NCBI GenBank assembly: GCA_001897525.1 | Contig: MKTB01000003.1 | Location: forward strand, 310,001 to 374,000 | DNA: 64,000 nt | Reading direction: 5' to 3' | Origin: Bacteroidetes bacterium 43-16 | GTDB taxonomy: Bacteria > Bacteroidota > Bacteroidia > Chitinophagales > Chitinophagaceae | Part shown: positions 27,080 through 35,857 of the stretch, piece by piece | Layout: every line of letters starts with the position of its first letter | How positions within the stretch are numbered: position 1 is the stretch's first letter | Position numbers and translations under genes: made by a program | Notes under the pieces: model-generated | What the model was told of the DNA's origin: nothing | The model's input: the letters and a program-made list of their open reading frames with translations, nothing else | The model's database searches: none

Positions 27080-29203
27080 TTAACTGATCTTACTCCAGGG
27101 CATGGGCTGCCCCTTCTGGGTCTGGTGCAGTGCCAGGTACAGTAAGCGGTTATCAGGTAAGGATAGTTGCGGATCATGAGACAATAATTGTTCTGCAGCT
27201 TCTTTGGTCGCCACTACAATATCGGCATCCTGAACTATATCGGCAATCTTAAAGTCTAATGCACCACTTTGCCGGGTACCATACATATCGCCGGGACCAC
27301 GCATTTTCAGATCCTCTTCTGCAATCACAAAACCATCGGAGGTCTGGGTCATGATACTCATTCTTTGCCTGCTTTCTTTAGAAAGTTCTGTTGAGGTAAG
27401 CAAGATACAATATGACTTTTCACTGCCGCGGCCCACCCTTCCGCGAAGCTGATGCAATTGTGAGAGGCCGAAGCGCTCTGCGCTTTCAATCAACATCACC
27501 GAAGCATTGGGCACATTAACGCCCACTTCGATCACGGTAGTAGCTACCAGGATATGTGCTTCTCCTTTTATGAAGCGCTGCATATTGCGCTCTTTTTCCC
27601 CCGGATCCTGGCGGCCATGTACCATAGCCACATTATACCGGGGATCGGGGAAGTGAGTTTTAACCTGCTCATAGTTGGCCATCAGGCTCTCATACTCCAT
27701 TTTTTCGCTCTCATCAATCAATGGATAAACGATATAGATCTGCCTGCCGTTTTCTATCTCATGCCGTATAAAGTCCATTACCTTAGGCCGATAATGGTCA
27801 AAGCGGTGCATGGTAACAATGGGCTTACGTCCCGGAGGTAATTCATCAATGACAGATACTTCCAGGTCACCGTATATGGTCATGGCCAATGTCCGGGGGA
27901 TAGGTGTTGCCGTCATCACAAGGATATGAGGCGGTAAACTGTTTTTTTGCCAGAGCTTGGCACGTTGCCCCACTCCAAAGCGATGCTGCTCATCGATCAC
28001 GGCCAGGCCCAGGTTTTTGAACACGACATTGTCTTCCAGCAAAGCATGCGTGCCCACAACAATGTGTACGGTCCCGTCTGCAAGTCCCTGCAGGATGGGC
28101 TTCCTCTGTTTTGCTTTGACAGAACCGGTGAGTAAAACCACTTTCACCGGCATATTTTCCAGCAATTTGCTGATGCCTTCAAAATGTTGCTGTGCCAGTA
28201 TTTCCGTAGGTGCCATCATACAGGACTGGAAGCCGTTATCCAGTGCCATCAGCATACTCAGCAGGGCCACGATGGTTTTACCACTCCCCACATCTCCCTG
28301 CACCAGCCGGTTCATCTGCCGGCCTTTCAAGGTATCTGTCCTGATGTCTTTGATGACGCGCTTCTGGGCATTGGTAAGGGGGAAGGGCAGGAATTTTTCG
28401 TAAAAGTCGTTGAATACATTACCGATAGTAGGGAAGGAGAATCCTGCCTGGGCCTTATTACGTAAATTACTTTGGCTTATTTTCAACTGGGCAATAAAAA
28501 GTTCCTCCCATTTGAGGCGGTGGCGTGCACGCGAGAGCCGGTCTGCATTCGCCGGGAAATGTATTTGCTGCAGGGCTTCAAATCGACCCATCAATCCATA
28601 CTGCTGCAATACAGCCTGGGGTAATGTTTCATATACATCAGCGGCATTTATTTTAGAGAACAATGCCTGTGTGAGCTTTGCAAAATTCCGGTTCGTAATG
28701 CCCTTAACCCTTAGTTTCTCGGTAACACTATAAGAGGGCAACATGGTGTCTGTTTTCTCCTGCGCACCTACCTGCACTTTTTCCAGTTCAGGATGAGTGA
28801 TGGTGGGAAAACCATTAAAAAAGCTCAGCTTCCCGAAGACAGTATAGGCCGTATTGGGCTGAATATTTTTGAGCACGTAGCTGATCCCCTGGAACCATAC
28901 CAGTTCCATTTGTCCACCAGGGTCATATAAAGTTGCGGTAAGCCTTTTCTTAAACCCGGTGCCATGTTCCTGGAAGTTCATGATAATGCCTTTCAGTTGC
29001 ACCCATTCCTGGTCGGGCTGTAAAGAGTTGATGGACTGAACCTGTGTGGTATCTAAATAGCGGTAAGGAAAGTAATGGAGTAAATCATTAAAATTGAAAA
29101 TGCCCAACTCCTTTTGCAACAGCAAAGCCTTAAAAGCACCTATGCCTTTAAGAAACTCTACAGAGGTCTGCAGTGCCGCTTCACCAAAATTCAATGTTGC
29201 CAA
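27080..29203 (-). CDS. recG: ATP-dependent DNA helicase RecG
   Basis: This 707-residue helicase remodels stalled forks and branched recombination intermediates. It has the N-terminal wedge/OB domain (about 60-170), Walker A GDVGSGKT at residues 303-310, the DEQH box in AVIDEQHRFGV, TATPIPRTLAMT (motif III), QIYIVYPLI and the C-terminal GRVGRGSEKSYC (motif VI). The start is TTG at 29203; a stop lies three codons upstream in frame and no ATG precedes the conserved N-terminus. It is separated from the GH16 gene by ~170 bases and is likely its own unit. Confidence 0.95.
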   Translation of the reverse strand: MATLNFGEAALQTSVEFLKGIGAFKALLLQKELGIFNFNDLLHYFPYRYLDTTQVQSINSLQPDQEWVQLKGIIMNFQEHGTGFKKRLTATLYDPGGQMELVWFQGISYVLKNIQPNTAYTVFGKLSFFNGFPTITHPELEKVQVGAQEKTDTMLPSYSVTEKLRVKGITNRNFAKLTQALFSKINAADVYETLPQAVLQQYGLMGRFEALQQIHFPANADRLSRARHRLKWEELFIAQLKISQSNLRNKAQAGFSFPTIGNVFNDFYEKFLPFPLTNAQKRVIKDIRTDTLKGRQMNRLVQGDVGSGKTIVALLSMLMALDNGFQSCMMAPTEILAQQHFEGISKLLENMPVKVVLLTGSVKAKQRKPILQGLADGTVHIVVGTHALLEDNVVFKNLGLAVIDEQHRFGVGQRAKLWQKNSLPPHILVMTATPIPRTLAMTIYGDLEVSVIDELPPGRKPIVTMHRFDHYRPKVMDFIRHEIENGRQIYIVYPLIDESEKMEYESLMANYEQVKTHFPDPRYNVAMVHGRQDPGEKERNMQRFIKGEAHILVATTVIEVGVNVPNASVMLIESAERFGLSQLHQLRGRVGRGSEKSYCILLTSTELSKESRQRMSIMTQTSDGFVIAEEDLKMRGPGDMYGTRQSGALDFKIADIVQDADIVVATKEAAEQLLSHDPQLSLPDNRLLYLALHQTQKGQPMPWSKIS

Positions 29204-29282
29204 GAGTCTTTAACCTTTATGATTCCAATAATTAATACAGAAGTCCAAAAATAACAAAATTAAGGCCTGTACAAAAATAAAA

Positions 29283-29302
29283 CGGCTGCACACGTGCAGC
29301 CG
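29283..29302 (-). terminator. Intrinsic terminator of the large TonB receptor gene
   Basis: An 8-bp GC-rich stem, CGGCTGCA with its complement (29283-29290 and 29295-29302, loop CACG), is followed on the minus strand by a TTTTATTTTT tract. It lies 42 bases past the receptor's stop. Confidence 0.85.
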
Positions 29303-29343
29303 CCTAATACATAAAATATAGAAAATTGAAAAAAAGCTATGGA

Positions 29344-32136
29344 TTAAAACTTATAGGTATAGCTTAATGATAAGTTAGTACCTGGTCTGAATTCCTGTAA
29401 TATCCAGTCTTTATTGGCCTGGATCCTGCCATCCTGGAAGGCAGAGCCACTGAACTTACCATCTGCATTCTGGTCGAAATAGAAGCGGTAAGGATTGTTC
29501 ATGATATCTTTTACATTCAGTTTAAATTCGCTTCTCTCGCTCACCTGGTAAGCTACCTGTACGTCTAACACGTTTCTCGGAGACTCATACACATCACCAA
29601 AACGCTTATCTCCTACCAGGTAGATCCTTTGACCAAATACATTATAGCTCGCAGTCATATTCAGTTTTTTGTTCAAAGACTGGTAAGATAAGCTGGCATT
29701 CACCATGTAAGGAGACTGTCCTGCCAATGGCCTGCTGGAAGATTCAATGCTGTTGATATATCTTACCGGGTCAAGGTTCATGCGGGAATTGATATAAGCA
29801 ACATTTGCATAAACAACAAACTGGTCCAGGAAGTCTGATCCCAGGAAGCCCAATTTCTTACGGATCTCAAACTCCACCCCGATGTTTCTTGCAGAAGGGA
29901 AGTTAACGGTAGTGATGTCGTAAGCACTGTTACCACCGGCCAGTCTTTGCTCGATAGGATTGTCGAAATTCTTGTAGAATACCGCTGCAGAGATGATCTC
30001 ACCCGGCGTGATGAAGTATTCGTATTTGATATCAAAGTTGTTGATGGTAGTGCGTTGCAGCATCGGGTTACCATTAAAGTTGGCACTCAACTCATAATCA
30101 TAATAAGACATCAGGGCCAGCTCCCTGAACTCGGGACGGGCAAGGCTTCTGAAATAAGAGGCCCTGAAGTTGGCTTTATCATTTACCGCATAGGTAAAGT
30201 TGGCCGAAGGCAATACATCCCACCAGAACTGATCTACATATTTTTTGGAAACAGTGCTCAGGTCTGTTTTATAAGCCTCAAATCTTGCGCCCCACACCAA
30301 TCTCAATTTATCATTGATCTTGTTGTCCATCATCGCATAAGCGCCACTGGTAACAGAAGATGCGGTATAAGCATCTTGCTCATTGGTCTGATCGGCCAGC
30401 TCGAAGTAATGGTTATTGATATTTTCCGGAGAGAACAACTGGTCCATCGGGTTTGATTTCACCGCTTCAGGAATTACGCTATTGTTATAAATAGCACCGA
30501 TGTAACGGTTAGAGAAATCGCGGTAACGATACTGCCCGAATGCACCTACTTTCACATTGGTCTTTTCAAACAAACTTACCGGTATGGTATAGTTTACATT
30601 AGCATTCACAATGGATTCTCCCAGTTTGGAAAATAAGCGGTTATTGGCTTTACCCAGGGTACCCAGATCTGCTGTAAAGTCCTGTCCACTACCGATTACC
30701 TTACCATAAGATACTTTCTTTTGGTCCGGCTGGTTATTGCTGATATAGTTGTAAGAAGCTAACCAGTTTAATTTATTCTTTTTACCTACCTGGTGTTCCC
30801 CGCTCAATGTGGTTTTGAACAATGATTTCTGAACCAGGTCAAATGCATAATAGTTGATATCGCTGGAACGACCGATGTTCACCCCTTCACGCACCAGGAG
30901 ATTATCATCAAAGTTCCTGTTGAACATGGTTTTCCAACCGATCTTGTTCTTACCGAAATAGTAACCCATATTCACCACCCCGCCTAAGCTGGTGGAGTAA
31001 TTATAGATATTATCAGTATAGTTGAAATCATCATACTGGCGCAATACATTTGGCCTGATGTTCTCTGTGTGGTTATAGTTAGCTGCAGCGAAAAAACCAA
31101 ATTTTTTACCGCTACCTAATGGGTAAACACGGCCCATACCCAACTGCAGATTAGCTGCTGGCATGGCTTTCCGGTTGTTGATCGTATAGTCGTTGTTCAA
31201 CATAGAAAGGTACTCTGCACTTTTCTGCGGGCTTAAAGGACTTTTTTGGATATCTCTGTCTGTAGGGAAGTTTTTAGGCAACTGGCGACCATTGTCAAAA
31301 CCTAAAATGTCTGTGCTGCTTTTATAGCCTGTTTTAAAATCCTTCAGTGTAGATGCGGTATTCATACCGGTACCTATGCTGATGGTATTGAAGTTTTCAT
31401 CCGGAACTTCTTTCGTCAGTACATTGATCACACCACCTGCAAAATCTGCCGGTAGTTCCGGGGTTCCTGCTTTAGTGATCACGATATTATCAATTACCGT
31501 AGATGGTATGATGTCAAAGGAGAAGGCTTTACGGTTAGGCTCTGTACTTGGCAGTACGGCATCATCCACCAGGGCCGTATTATAACGGTCGCTAAGACCT
31601 CTTACGATAACAAATTTATTATCTACAATAGTAGTACCACTTACACGCTTCAATACATCTGCCGTATTTCTGTCCGGTGTACGCTTGATCATTTCAGCAG
31701 AGATACCATCAGATACTGATGCGGCATTCTTCTGTGTACTGAATAAGGAATTTACACTTTCTTTATTGTAAGAACTTACTACTACCACACTTTCCAGTTC
31801 ATCACTTTTCGTTTCGTCCATTAAAATGTTCAATGCATCTATAGCCTTGTTCTCAGCCACGATAACACCTTTAATTTCTTTAGTCTGATAACCTACATAT
31901 TCTACTACCAGCGTGTAAGCACCCGGTTTCAGTTGTAATTCGTATTTACCATCGATATCTGTAACGGCATAGGCCACTTTAGGATCTGTGCTGTCTTTAG
32001 CATAGATACTGGCCCCGATCAGGGTTTCGTTAAGCTTGCCATCAGAGATAATGCCCGAGACCTTACTGGTGGCTGTTTGCGCATAAGCTGCGGCCGTGGT
32101 AGCCACAATAGCTATTGCTGTTAATGAAGTACGCAT
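29344..32136 (-). CDS. TonB-dependent receptor with carboxypeptidase-like regulatory domain
   Basis: This 930-residue outer-membrane receptor has a signal peptide (MRTSLTAIAIVATTAAAYAQ), an N-terminal carboxypeptidase-regulatory-like domain (about 22-105, KVSGIISDGKLNETLIGASIYAKDS ... PGAYTLVVEYVGYQTKEI), a plug domain (about 120-235, with FVIVRGLSDRYNTALVDDAVLPS and FAGGVINVLTKE), and a long beta-barrel ending in the aromatic SLSYTYKF. It takes up a large ligand using TonB energy. No SusD-type lipoprotein is adjacent, so it is not a standard SusCD pair; the ligand is unknown. The frame is open 13 codons further upstream, but the signal peptide fixes the start at 32136. Confidence 0.9.
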   Translation of the reverse strand: MRTSLTAIAIVATTAAAYAQTATSKVSGIISDGKLNETLIGASIYAKDSTDPKVAYAVTDIDGKYELQLKPGAYTLVVEYVGYQTKEIKGVIVAENKAIDALNILMDETKSDELESVVVVSSYNKESVNSLFSTQKNAASVSDGISAEMIKRTPDRNTADVLKRVSGTTIVDNKFVIVRGLSDRYNTALVDDAVLPSTEPNRKAFSFDIIPSTVIDNIVITKAGTPELPADFAGGVINVLTKEVPDENFNTISIGTGMNTASTLKDFKTGYKSSTDILGFDNGRQLPKNFPTDRDIQKSPLSPQKSAEYLSMLNNDYTINNRKAMPAANLQLGMGRVYPLGSGKKFGFFAAANYNHTENIRPNVLRQYDDFNYTDNIYNYSTSLGGVVNMGYYFGKNKIGWKTMFNRNFDDNLLVREGVNIGRSSDINYYAFDLVQKSLFKTTLSGEHQVGKKNKLNWLASYNYISNNQPDQKKVSYGKVIGSGQDFTADLGTLGKANNRLFSKLGESIVNANVNYTIPVSLFEKTNVKVGAFGQYRYRDFSNRYIGAIYNNSVIPEAVKSNPMDQLFSPENINNHYFELADQTNEQDAYTASSVTSGAYAMMDNKINDKLRLVWGARFEAYKTDLSTVSKKYVDQFWWDVLPSANFTYAVNDKANFRASYFRSLARPEFRELALMSYYDYELSANFNGNPMLQRTTINNFDIKYEYFITPGEIISAAVFYKNFDNPIEQRLAGGNSAYDITTVNFPSARNIGVEFEIRKKLGFLGSDFLDQFVVYANVAYINSRMNLDPVRYINSIESSSRPLAGQSPYMVNASLSYQSLNKKLNMTASYNVFGQRIYLVGDKRFGDVYESPRNVLDVQVAYQVSERSEFKLNVKDIMNNPYRFYFDQNADGKFSGSAFQDGRIQANKDWILQEFRPGTNLSLSYTYKF

Positions 32137-32257
32137 AAATAATTGGTTAGGATAATCTTTTAAATATGCGTGCAAAGGTTTGAACTTAATATTACCAAAC
32201 TTTCAACTAATTGTTACGGAATTATTAAGTCCTCATTAAAACCGGGGTTTAAAAGGA

Positions 32258-33250
32258 TTAAAAAGTTTTCAGAATTTCAGCAGCAATACTATACGATTTC
32301 AGCTTAGCATCGAAGTCATAAATATTCCCGGAAACGATAATTTCCTTCGGGCGGATGCTCTCAACAAATTCGCTTAATTTACCTGTCAGGCTTTCCTTAC
32401 TACCCACAAATGTTCTTGCCGCCATGCGGTTCAGGTGCACCAGCAATTCCTGTGGCAGGTTATCCAGGCTGGTCTCTTCCGGCGGAAGCAGGGGCTGCCG
32501 GTTATCGGTCAATATATTAATGAATGCCTGAAAATGAGATAAGGATAAAAGATGAGCTGCTTCATCTGTATCCGCGGCCATGATATTGATACAAACCATT
32601 TTGTATGGTTGCTCACATACGGCAGAGGGGATAAAATGCTCTTCATAGATCTTCATCGCTATCTCCAGTTGTCCCGGTGCAAAGTGCGCGGCAAAGGCAT
32701 AAGGCAAGCCCAGTTTAGCCGCTAAGAAAGCACTGTCTGTCGAGGAGCCCAGTATATATAAAGGCACATCAGCACCCTCTCCCGGGATCGCACGCACAGC
32801 AGCCTGCTCATTATTCTTACCCATATATTGTTTCAGCTCCGCTATATGTCTTTCAAAGTCATAGTGCTGCTCCAGCTGGCCTCTTCTTAATATACTTGCT
32901 GTTTGCATATCCGTGCCCGGTGCTCTGCCCAGGCCCAGGTCGATACGACCGGGATACAGTCCATCCAGTGTGCCGAATTGCTCCGCTACCGATAAGGTGC
33001 TGTGATTGGGCAACATAATACCCCCGGAACCGATTCGCAGCTGTGTCGTATGACCGGCCACATGCCCGATCAACAGAGAAGTTGCGGCACTGGCTACATT
33101 GGGGAAATTATGATGTTCCGAAAACCAGTATCTCGTATAGCCCAGGGCTTCCACATGCTGTGCTGCCCTTACCGATTTTTCAAACGTTTGTTGAATGTTA
33201 TCCCCTTTCACAATAGTGGCCAGGTCCAACACTGAATATTTAATGCTCAT
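32258..33250 (-). CDS. LLM class flavin-dependent oxidoreductase
   Basis: This 330-residue protein belongs to the luciferase-like monooxygenases of the MsnO8 type. Diagnostic parts are YWFSEHHNFPNVASAATSLLIGHVAGHT, RIGSGGIMLPNHSTLSVAEQFGTLDGLYPGRIDLGLGRAPGTD and ILGSSTDSAFLAAKLGLPYAFAAHF. It probably uses reduced flavin; the substrate is unknown. The gene is 26 bases after hemH and is likely co-transcribed with it, though no role in heme synthesis follows from that. Confidence 0.9.
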   Translation of the reverse strand: MSIKYSVLDLATIVKGDNIQQTFEKSVRAAQHVEALGYTRYWFSEHHNFPNVASAATSLLIGHVAGHTTQLRIGSGGIMLPNHSTLSVAEQFGTLDGLYPGRIDLGLGRAPGTDMQTASILRRGQLEQHYDFERHIAELKQYMGKNNEQAAVRAIPGEGADVPLYILGSSTDSAFLAAKLGLPYAFAAHFAPGQLEIAMKIYEEHFIPSAVCEQPYKMVCINIMAADTDEAAHLLSLSHFQAFINILTDNRQPLLPPEETSLDNLPQELLVHLNRMAARTFVGSKESLTGKLSEFVESIRPKEIIVSGNIYDFDAKLKSYSIAAEILKTF

Positions 33251-33276
33251 GTTAATCTTCGTTTCTAAGTTAAATA

Positions 33277-34296
33277 CTACCGGGCCGTTTCAATCAATTC
33301 GGCCATGGCCTTGATCCATACTTCATCTGTATTCATACAAGGGATATAATCGAATTGTTCCCCGCCCAGTTCCAGGAATTCCTCTTTGGCCCTCAGTTCA
33401 ATCTCTTCTAAGGTTTCCAGGCAGTCGCTCACAAAGGAAGGACACACCACTTTTAGTTTTTTGATGCCCTTGGCCGGCATTTCCGGCACTACGGTCTGTG
33501 TGCTGGGCGTAAGCCAGGGGTCCCGGCCCAGGCGGCTTTGATAAGCCTGCTGCACCCGGCTCTTATCCAGGCCCAGCTCTTTCGTCACCAGTTCTGTGGT
33601 GCGCGTTACCTGGTGACGGTAACAGGTTTGATGCGCCGGATTTGCTACAGAACAGCAGTCCTGTACAAGAAGGCAGTGCTTACCCGAGGGGTCTGCTTTA
33701 GTGACGTGCCGCTCCGGTATCCCGTGATAGCTGAACAACAACTGGTCAAAATCTTCCTGCAGGTGCGGTCTCATGCTTTCTGCCAGAGCATGTATATAAG
33801 CCGGGTGTTCATAAAAGGGCGGTACTACTTTCAATTTAAAGGTATAGCCCAGCTCCTTCTTGGCCTCCTCCATATGGTTCACCGCTGTTTCGTAGCTGCT
33901 CATGGCATAGTGGGGATATAAAGGGAACAAGATCACCTCTTCCAGCTCCGGTTCCGCTTTCAATAAGGCTTCATAAGCAACGCGGGGCGTAGGATTGCCA
34001 TACCGCATAGAGATGCTTACCGGCATATCTATCTTCTTGCTCAGTGCTTCCCTTTGCCTTTCGGTTAATATAACCAATGGCGAGCCTTCTTCCCACCAGA
34101 TCTGCTCATAAGCTTCGGCCGACTTGGCAGAACGGAAAGGCACAATAAGTAATTTGACTAAAATACTCCTGAGCAGATAAGGTTTATCGATCACCCGCTT
34201 ATCCATCAGGAATTCCGTAAGATACTTCTTGAGGTCCTTGACCGAAGTACTGTCCGGAGAGCCTAAGTTCATTAAAATCAACCCTTTTTTAGCCAT
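33277..34296 (-). CDS. hemH: Ferrochelatase
   Basis: This 339-residue enzyme inserts iron into a porphyrin in the last steps of heme synthesis. It opens KKGLILMNLGSPDSTSVKDLKKYLTEFL, has the catalytic His region FSYHGIPERH and the C-terminal CPSFVSDCLETLEEI. The Cys-rich segment HCLLVQDCCSVANPAHQTC in the middle could bind a metal or cluster; the typical ferrochelatase has fewer cysteines there. It is divergent from hemA across 183 bases, a heme-pathway pairing, and begins the operon with the oxidoreductase. Confidence 0.93.
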   Translation of the reverse strand: MAKKGLILMNLGSPDSTSVKDLKKYLTEFLMDKRVIDKPYLLRSILVKLLIVPFRSAKSAEAYEQIWWEEGSPLVILTERQREALSKKIDMPVSISMRYGNPTPRVAYEALLKAEPELEEVILFPLYPHYAMSSYETAVNHMEEAKKELGYTFKLKVVPPFYEHPAYIHALAESMRPHLQEDFDQLLFSYHGIPERHVTKADPSGKHCLLVQDCCSVANPAHQTCYRHQVTRTTELVTKELGLDKSRVQQAYQSRLGRDPWLTPSTQTVVPEMPAKGIKKLKVVCPSFVSDCLETLEEIELRAKEEFLELGGEQFDYIPCMNTDEVWIKAMAELIETAR

Positions 34297-34433
34297 AAAA
34301 CGCTGTTCTTTTTAGTGCCTGCAAAGTTAGGGTATTATTTGACCCGTAAGCCTGTTCGCAGCTATACCAAATGACAATACGCCTATATGACAATACTATG
34401 ACATTCAGACTTCGGGGAGTGATTTAGTTGGCG

Positions 34434-34441
34434 TATCTTTG
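34434..34441 (+). promoter_or_regulatory. -7 element of hemA
   Basis: TATCTTTG matches TAnnTTTG and lies 38 bases before the hemA ATG; a TTCG 19 bases upstream (34411-34414) could be a weak -33 box. Confidence 0.6.
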
Positions 34442-34479
34442 CAAGCGCTGCCAGTCGAATGGGATATGGACATTGAATT

Positions 34480-35730
34480 ATGATGCTATTAGAAGAAAAA
34501 AACAGTTTGCCTTTTTTTTGGTGTATCGGGATCAGCTACCATAATACTACTGTGGAATTCAGAAGCAAATTTGCGATCAATACAGTCATGTATGAGCAAA
34601 TGCTTGAATCCGCATCTGACTATGGCGTGTCTTCGCTTTTTGTCCTGTCTACCTGTAACCGGACAGAGGTCTATGGTATTGCCAAAGACCCTACCCTGCT
34701 TGCCGCATTAATGTGCAAGTTTACCTCCGGCGACTTTAAAGCTTTTAAGGAATTTGCCTATACCAAAAATGCAACTACCGCGATACAGCACCTCTTCCAT
34801 GTAGCGGCAGGTATCGATTCCCAGATCCTGGGCGATTACGAGATCGTAGGGCAACTGAAAATCGCACATGGTTTTGCTAAGGAACGCCAGGCTACCTGTG
34901 CCTTCCTCGACCGGCTCTTCAATACCGTTTTACAATCTTCAAGGGCCATCCGGAGCCAAACAGCATTAAGTTCCGGCACAGTTTCTGTAGCCTATGCTGC
35001 GGTGCAGTTTTTACAGGAACACGCATTAACGCTTACCGAGCAGAAAGTATTAGTGATCGGTACCGGGGACATCGGCAAGAATACCTGTAAAAATCTTTTA
35101 CAGGGACAAGCAGACATTCAGCTCTCTGTGACCAACAGAACGGAAGAAAAAGCGAAAGCTTTTGCCGCCGAACTGGGCATACCCGTGATTCCTTTTGCTC
35201 AAATGCAGGAAGCGATCAACCAAAGCAATATCATTATTGTAGCCACCAACGCACCACAACCGATCGTGGTTACGGAAATGATCGAAGCAGATACCTTCAA
35301 GATCATCATAGACCTGTCTATTCCTAACAATGTAAGTGCAGAACTGGGATTAAGGGATAAGATCACCCTGGCCAATGTGGATGACCTGTCTAAGATCAAC
35401 GATGCCACTTTACAAAAACGCCAGGAAGAAGTACCTAAGGCTAAAGCACTGATCTCCTATTATGTGCATGAATTTGCAGAATGGTACATCATGCGCCAGA
35501 ATGTGCCTGTAATAAAGGCCGCTAAAGAGAAGATCCAGGAACTGAATTGCCAGTTGAGCTCGGCTATTGAAAGCCCCGAATTGAGCGAAAAAGTACAAAA
35601 AGTGCTGAACAATATGGCCGTTAAGCTCAAACAGGAAAAACGACCGGGATGCACCTATATAGAAGCCATCAATGACTATGTGCAGCTTACCCCTTCAGAT
35701 AACAGGAATGAGCTGAATCAAAAAATGTAA
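34480..35730 (+). CDS. hemA: Glutamyl-tRNA reductase
   Basis: This 416-residue enzyme reduces glutamyl-tRNA(Glu) to glutamate-1-semialdehyde, the first committed step of heme synthesis by the C5 route. It has the nucleophile Cys in LSTCNRTEVYG (about residue 59), the GIDSQILGDYEIVGQLK segment, the NADPH-binding VIGTGDIGKNTCKNLL and a helical dimerisation domain. Two adjacent ATG codons start the frame; either is possible. The end is longer than the strict dimerisation domain (RPGCTYIEAINDYVQL) and has a charged tail. tilS follows after 127 bases. Confidence 0.94.
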   Translation: MMLLEEKNSLPFFWCIGISYHNTTVEFRSKFAINTVMYEQMLESASDYGVSSLFVLSTCNRTEVYGIAKDPTLLAALMCKFTSGDFKAFKEFAYTKNATTAIQHLFHVAAGIDSQILGDYEIVGQLKIAHGFAKERQATCAFLDRLFNTVLQSSRAIRSQTALSSGTVSVAYAAVQFLQEHALTLTEQKVLVIGTGDIGKNTCKNLLQGQADIQLSVTNRTEEKAKAFAAELGIPVIPFAQMQEAINQSNIIIVATNAPQPIVVTEMIEADTFKIIIDLSIPNNVSAELGLRDKITLANVDDLSKINDATLQKRQEEVPKAKALISYYVHEFAEWYIMRQNVPVIKAAKEKIQELNCQLSSAIESPELSEKVQKVLNNMAVKLKQEKRPGCTYIEAINDYVQLTPSDNRNELNQKM

Positions 35731-35809
35731 TCCTTCTGCTTTATTTCAATTTATTATCCTCAAATAGCTGCTTTTTTTCGGGCAGATAACTTGTTCTCAT
35801 GCAATAAAC

Positions 35810-35834
35810 AAGCATAAATACTATCTTTATGCTT
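35810..35834 (+). promoter_or_regulatory. Perfect 9-bp hairpin upstream of tilS
   Basis: AAGCATAAA (35810-35818) and TTTATGCTT (35826-35834) form a perfect stem around the seven-base loop TACTATC, 23 bases before the TTG start of tilS. The right arm overlaps TATCTTTA, a one-mismatch -7 element. It may be a regulator site or a leader hairpin. Confidence 0.4.
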
Positions 35835-35857
35835 CTAAATTATTTAAACAAATCCTC

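Noticed and set aside
29344-32136. SusC-type receptor of a polysaccharide utilisation locus
   Set aside because: No SusD-type lipoprotein or glycosidase is adjacent on the same transcript; the GH16 gene is on the far side of recG.
34297-34479. tRNA or other RNA gene between hemH and hemA
   Set aside because: I found no cloverleaf pairing or T-loop sequence; the stretch is only promoter space.
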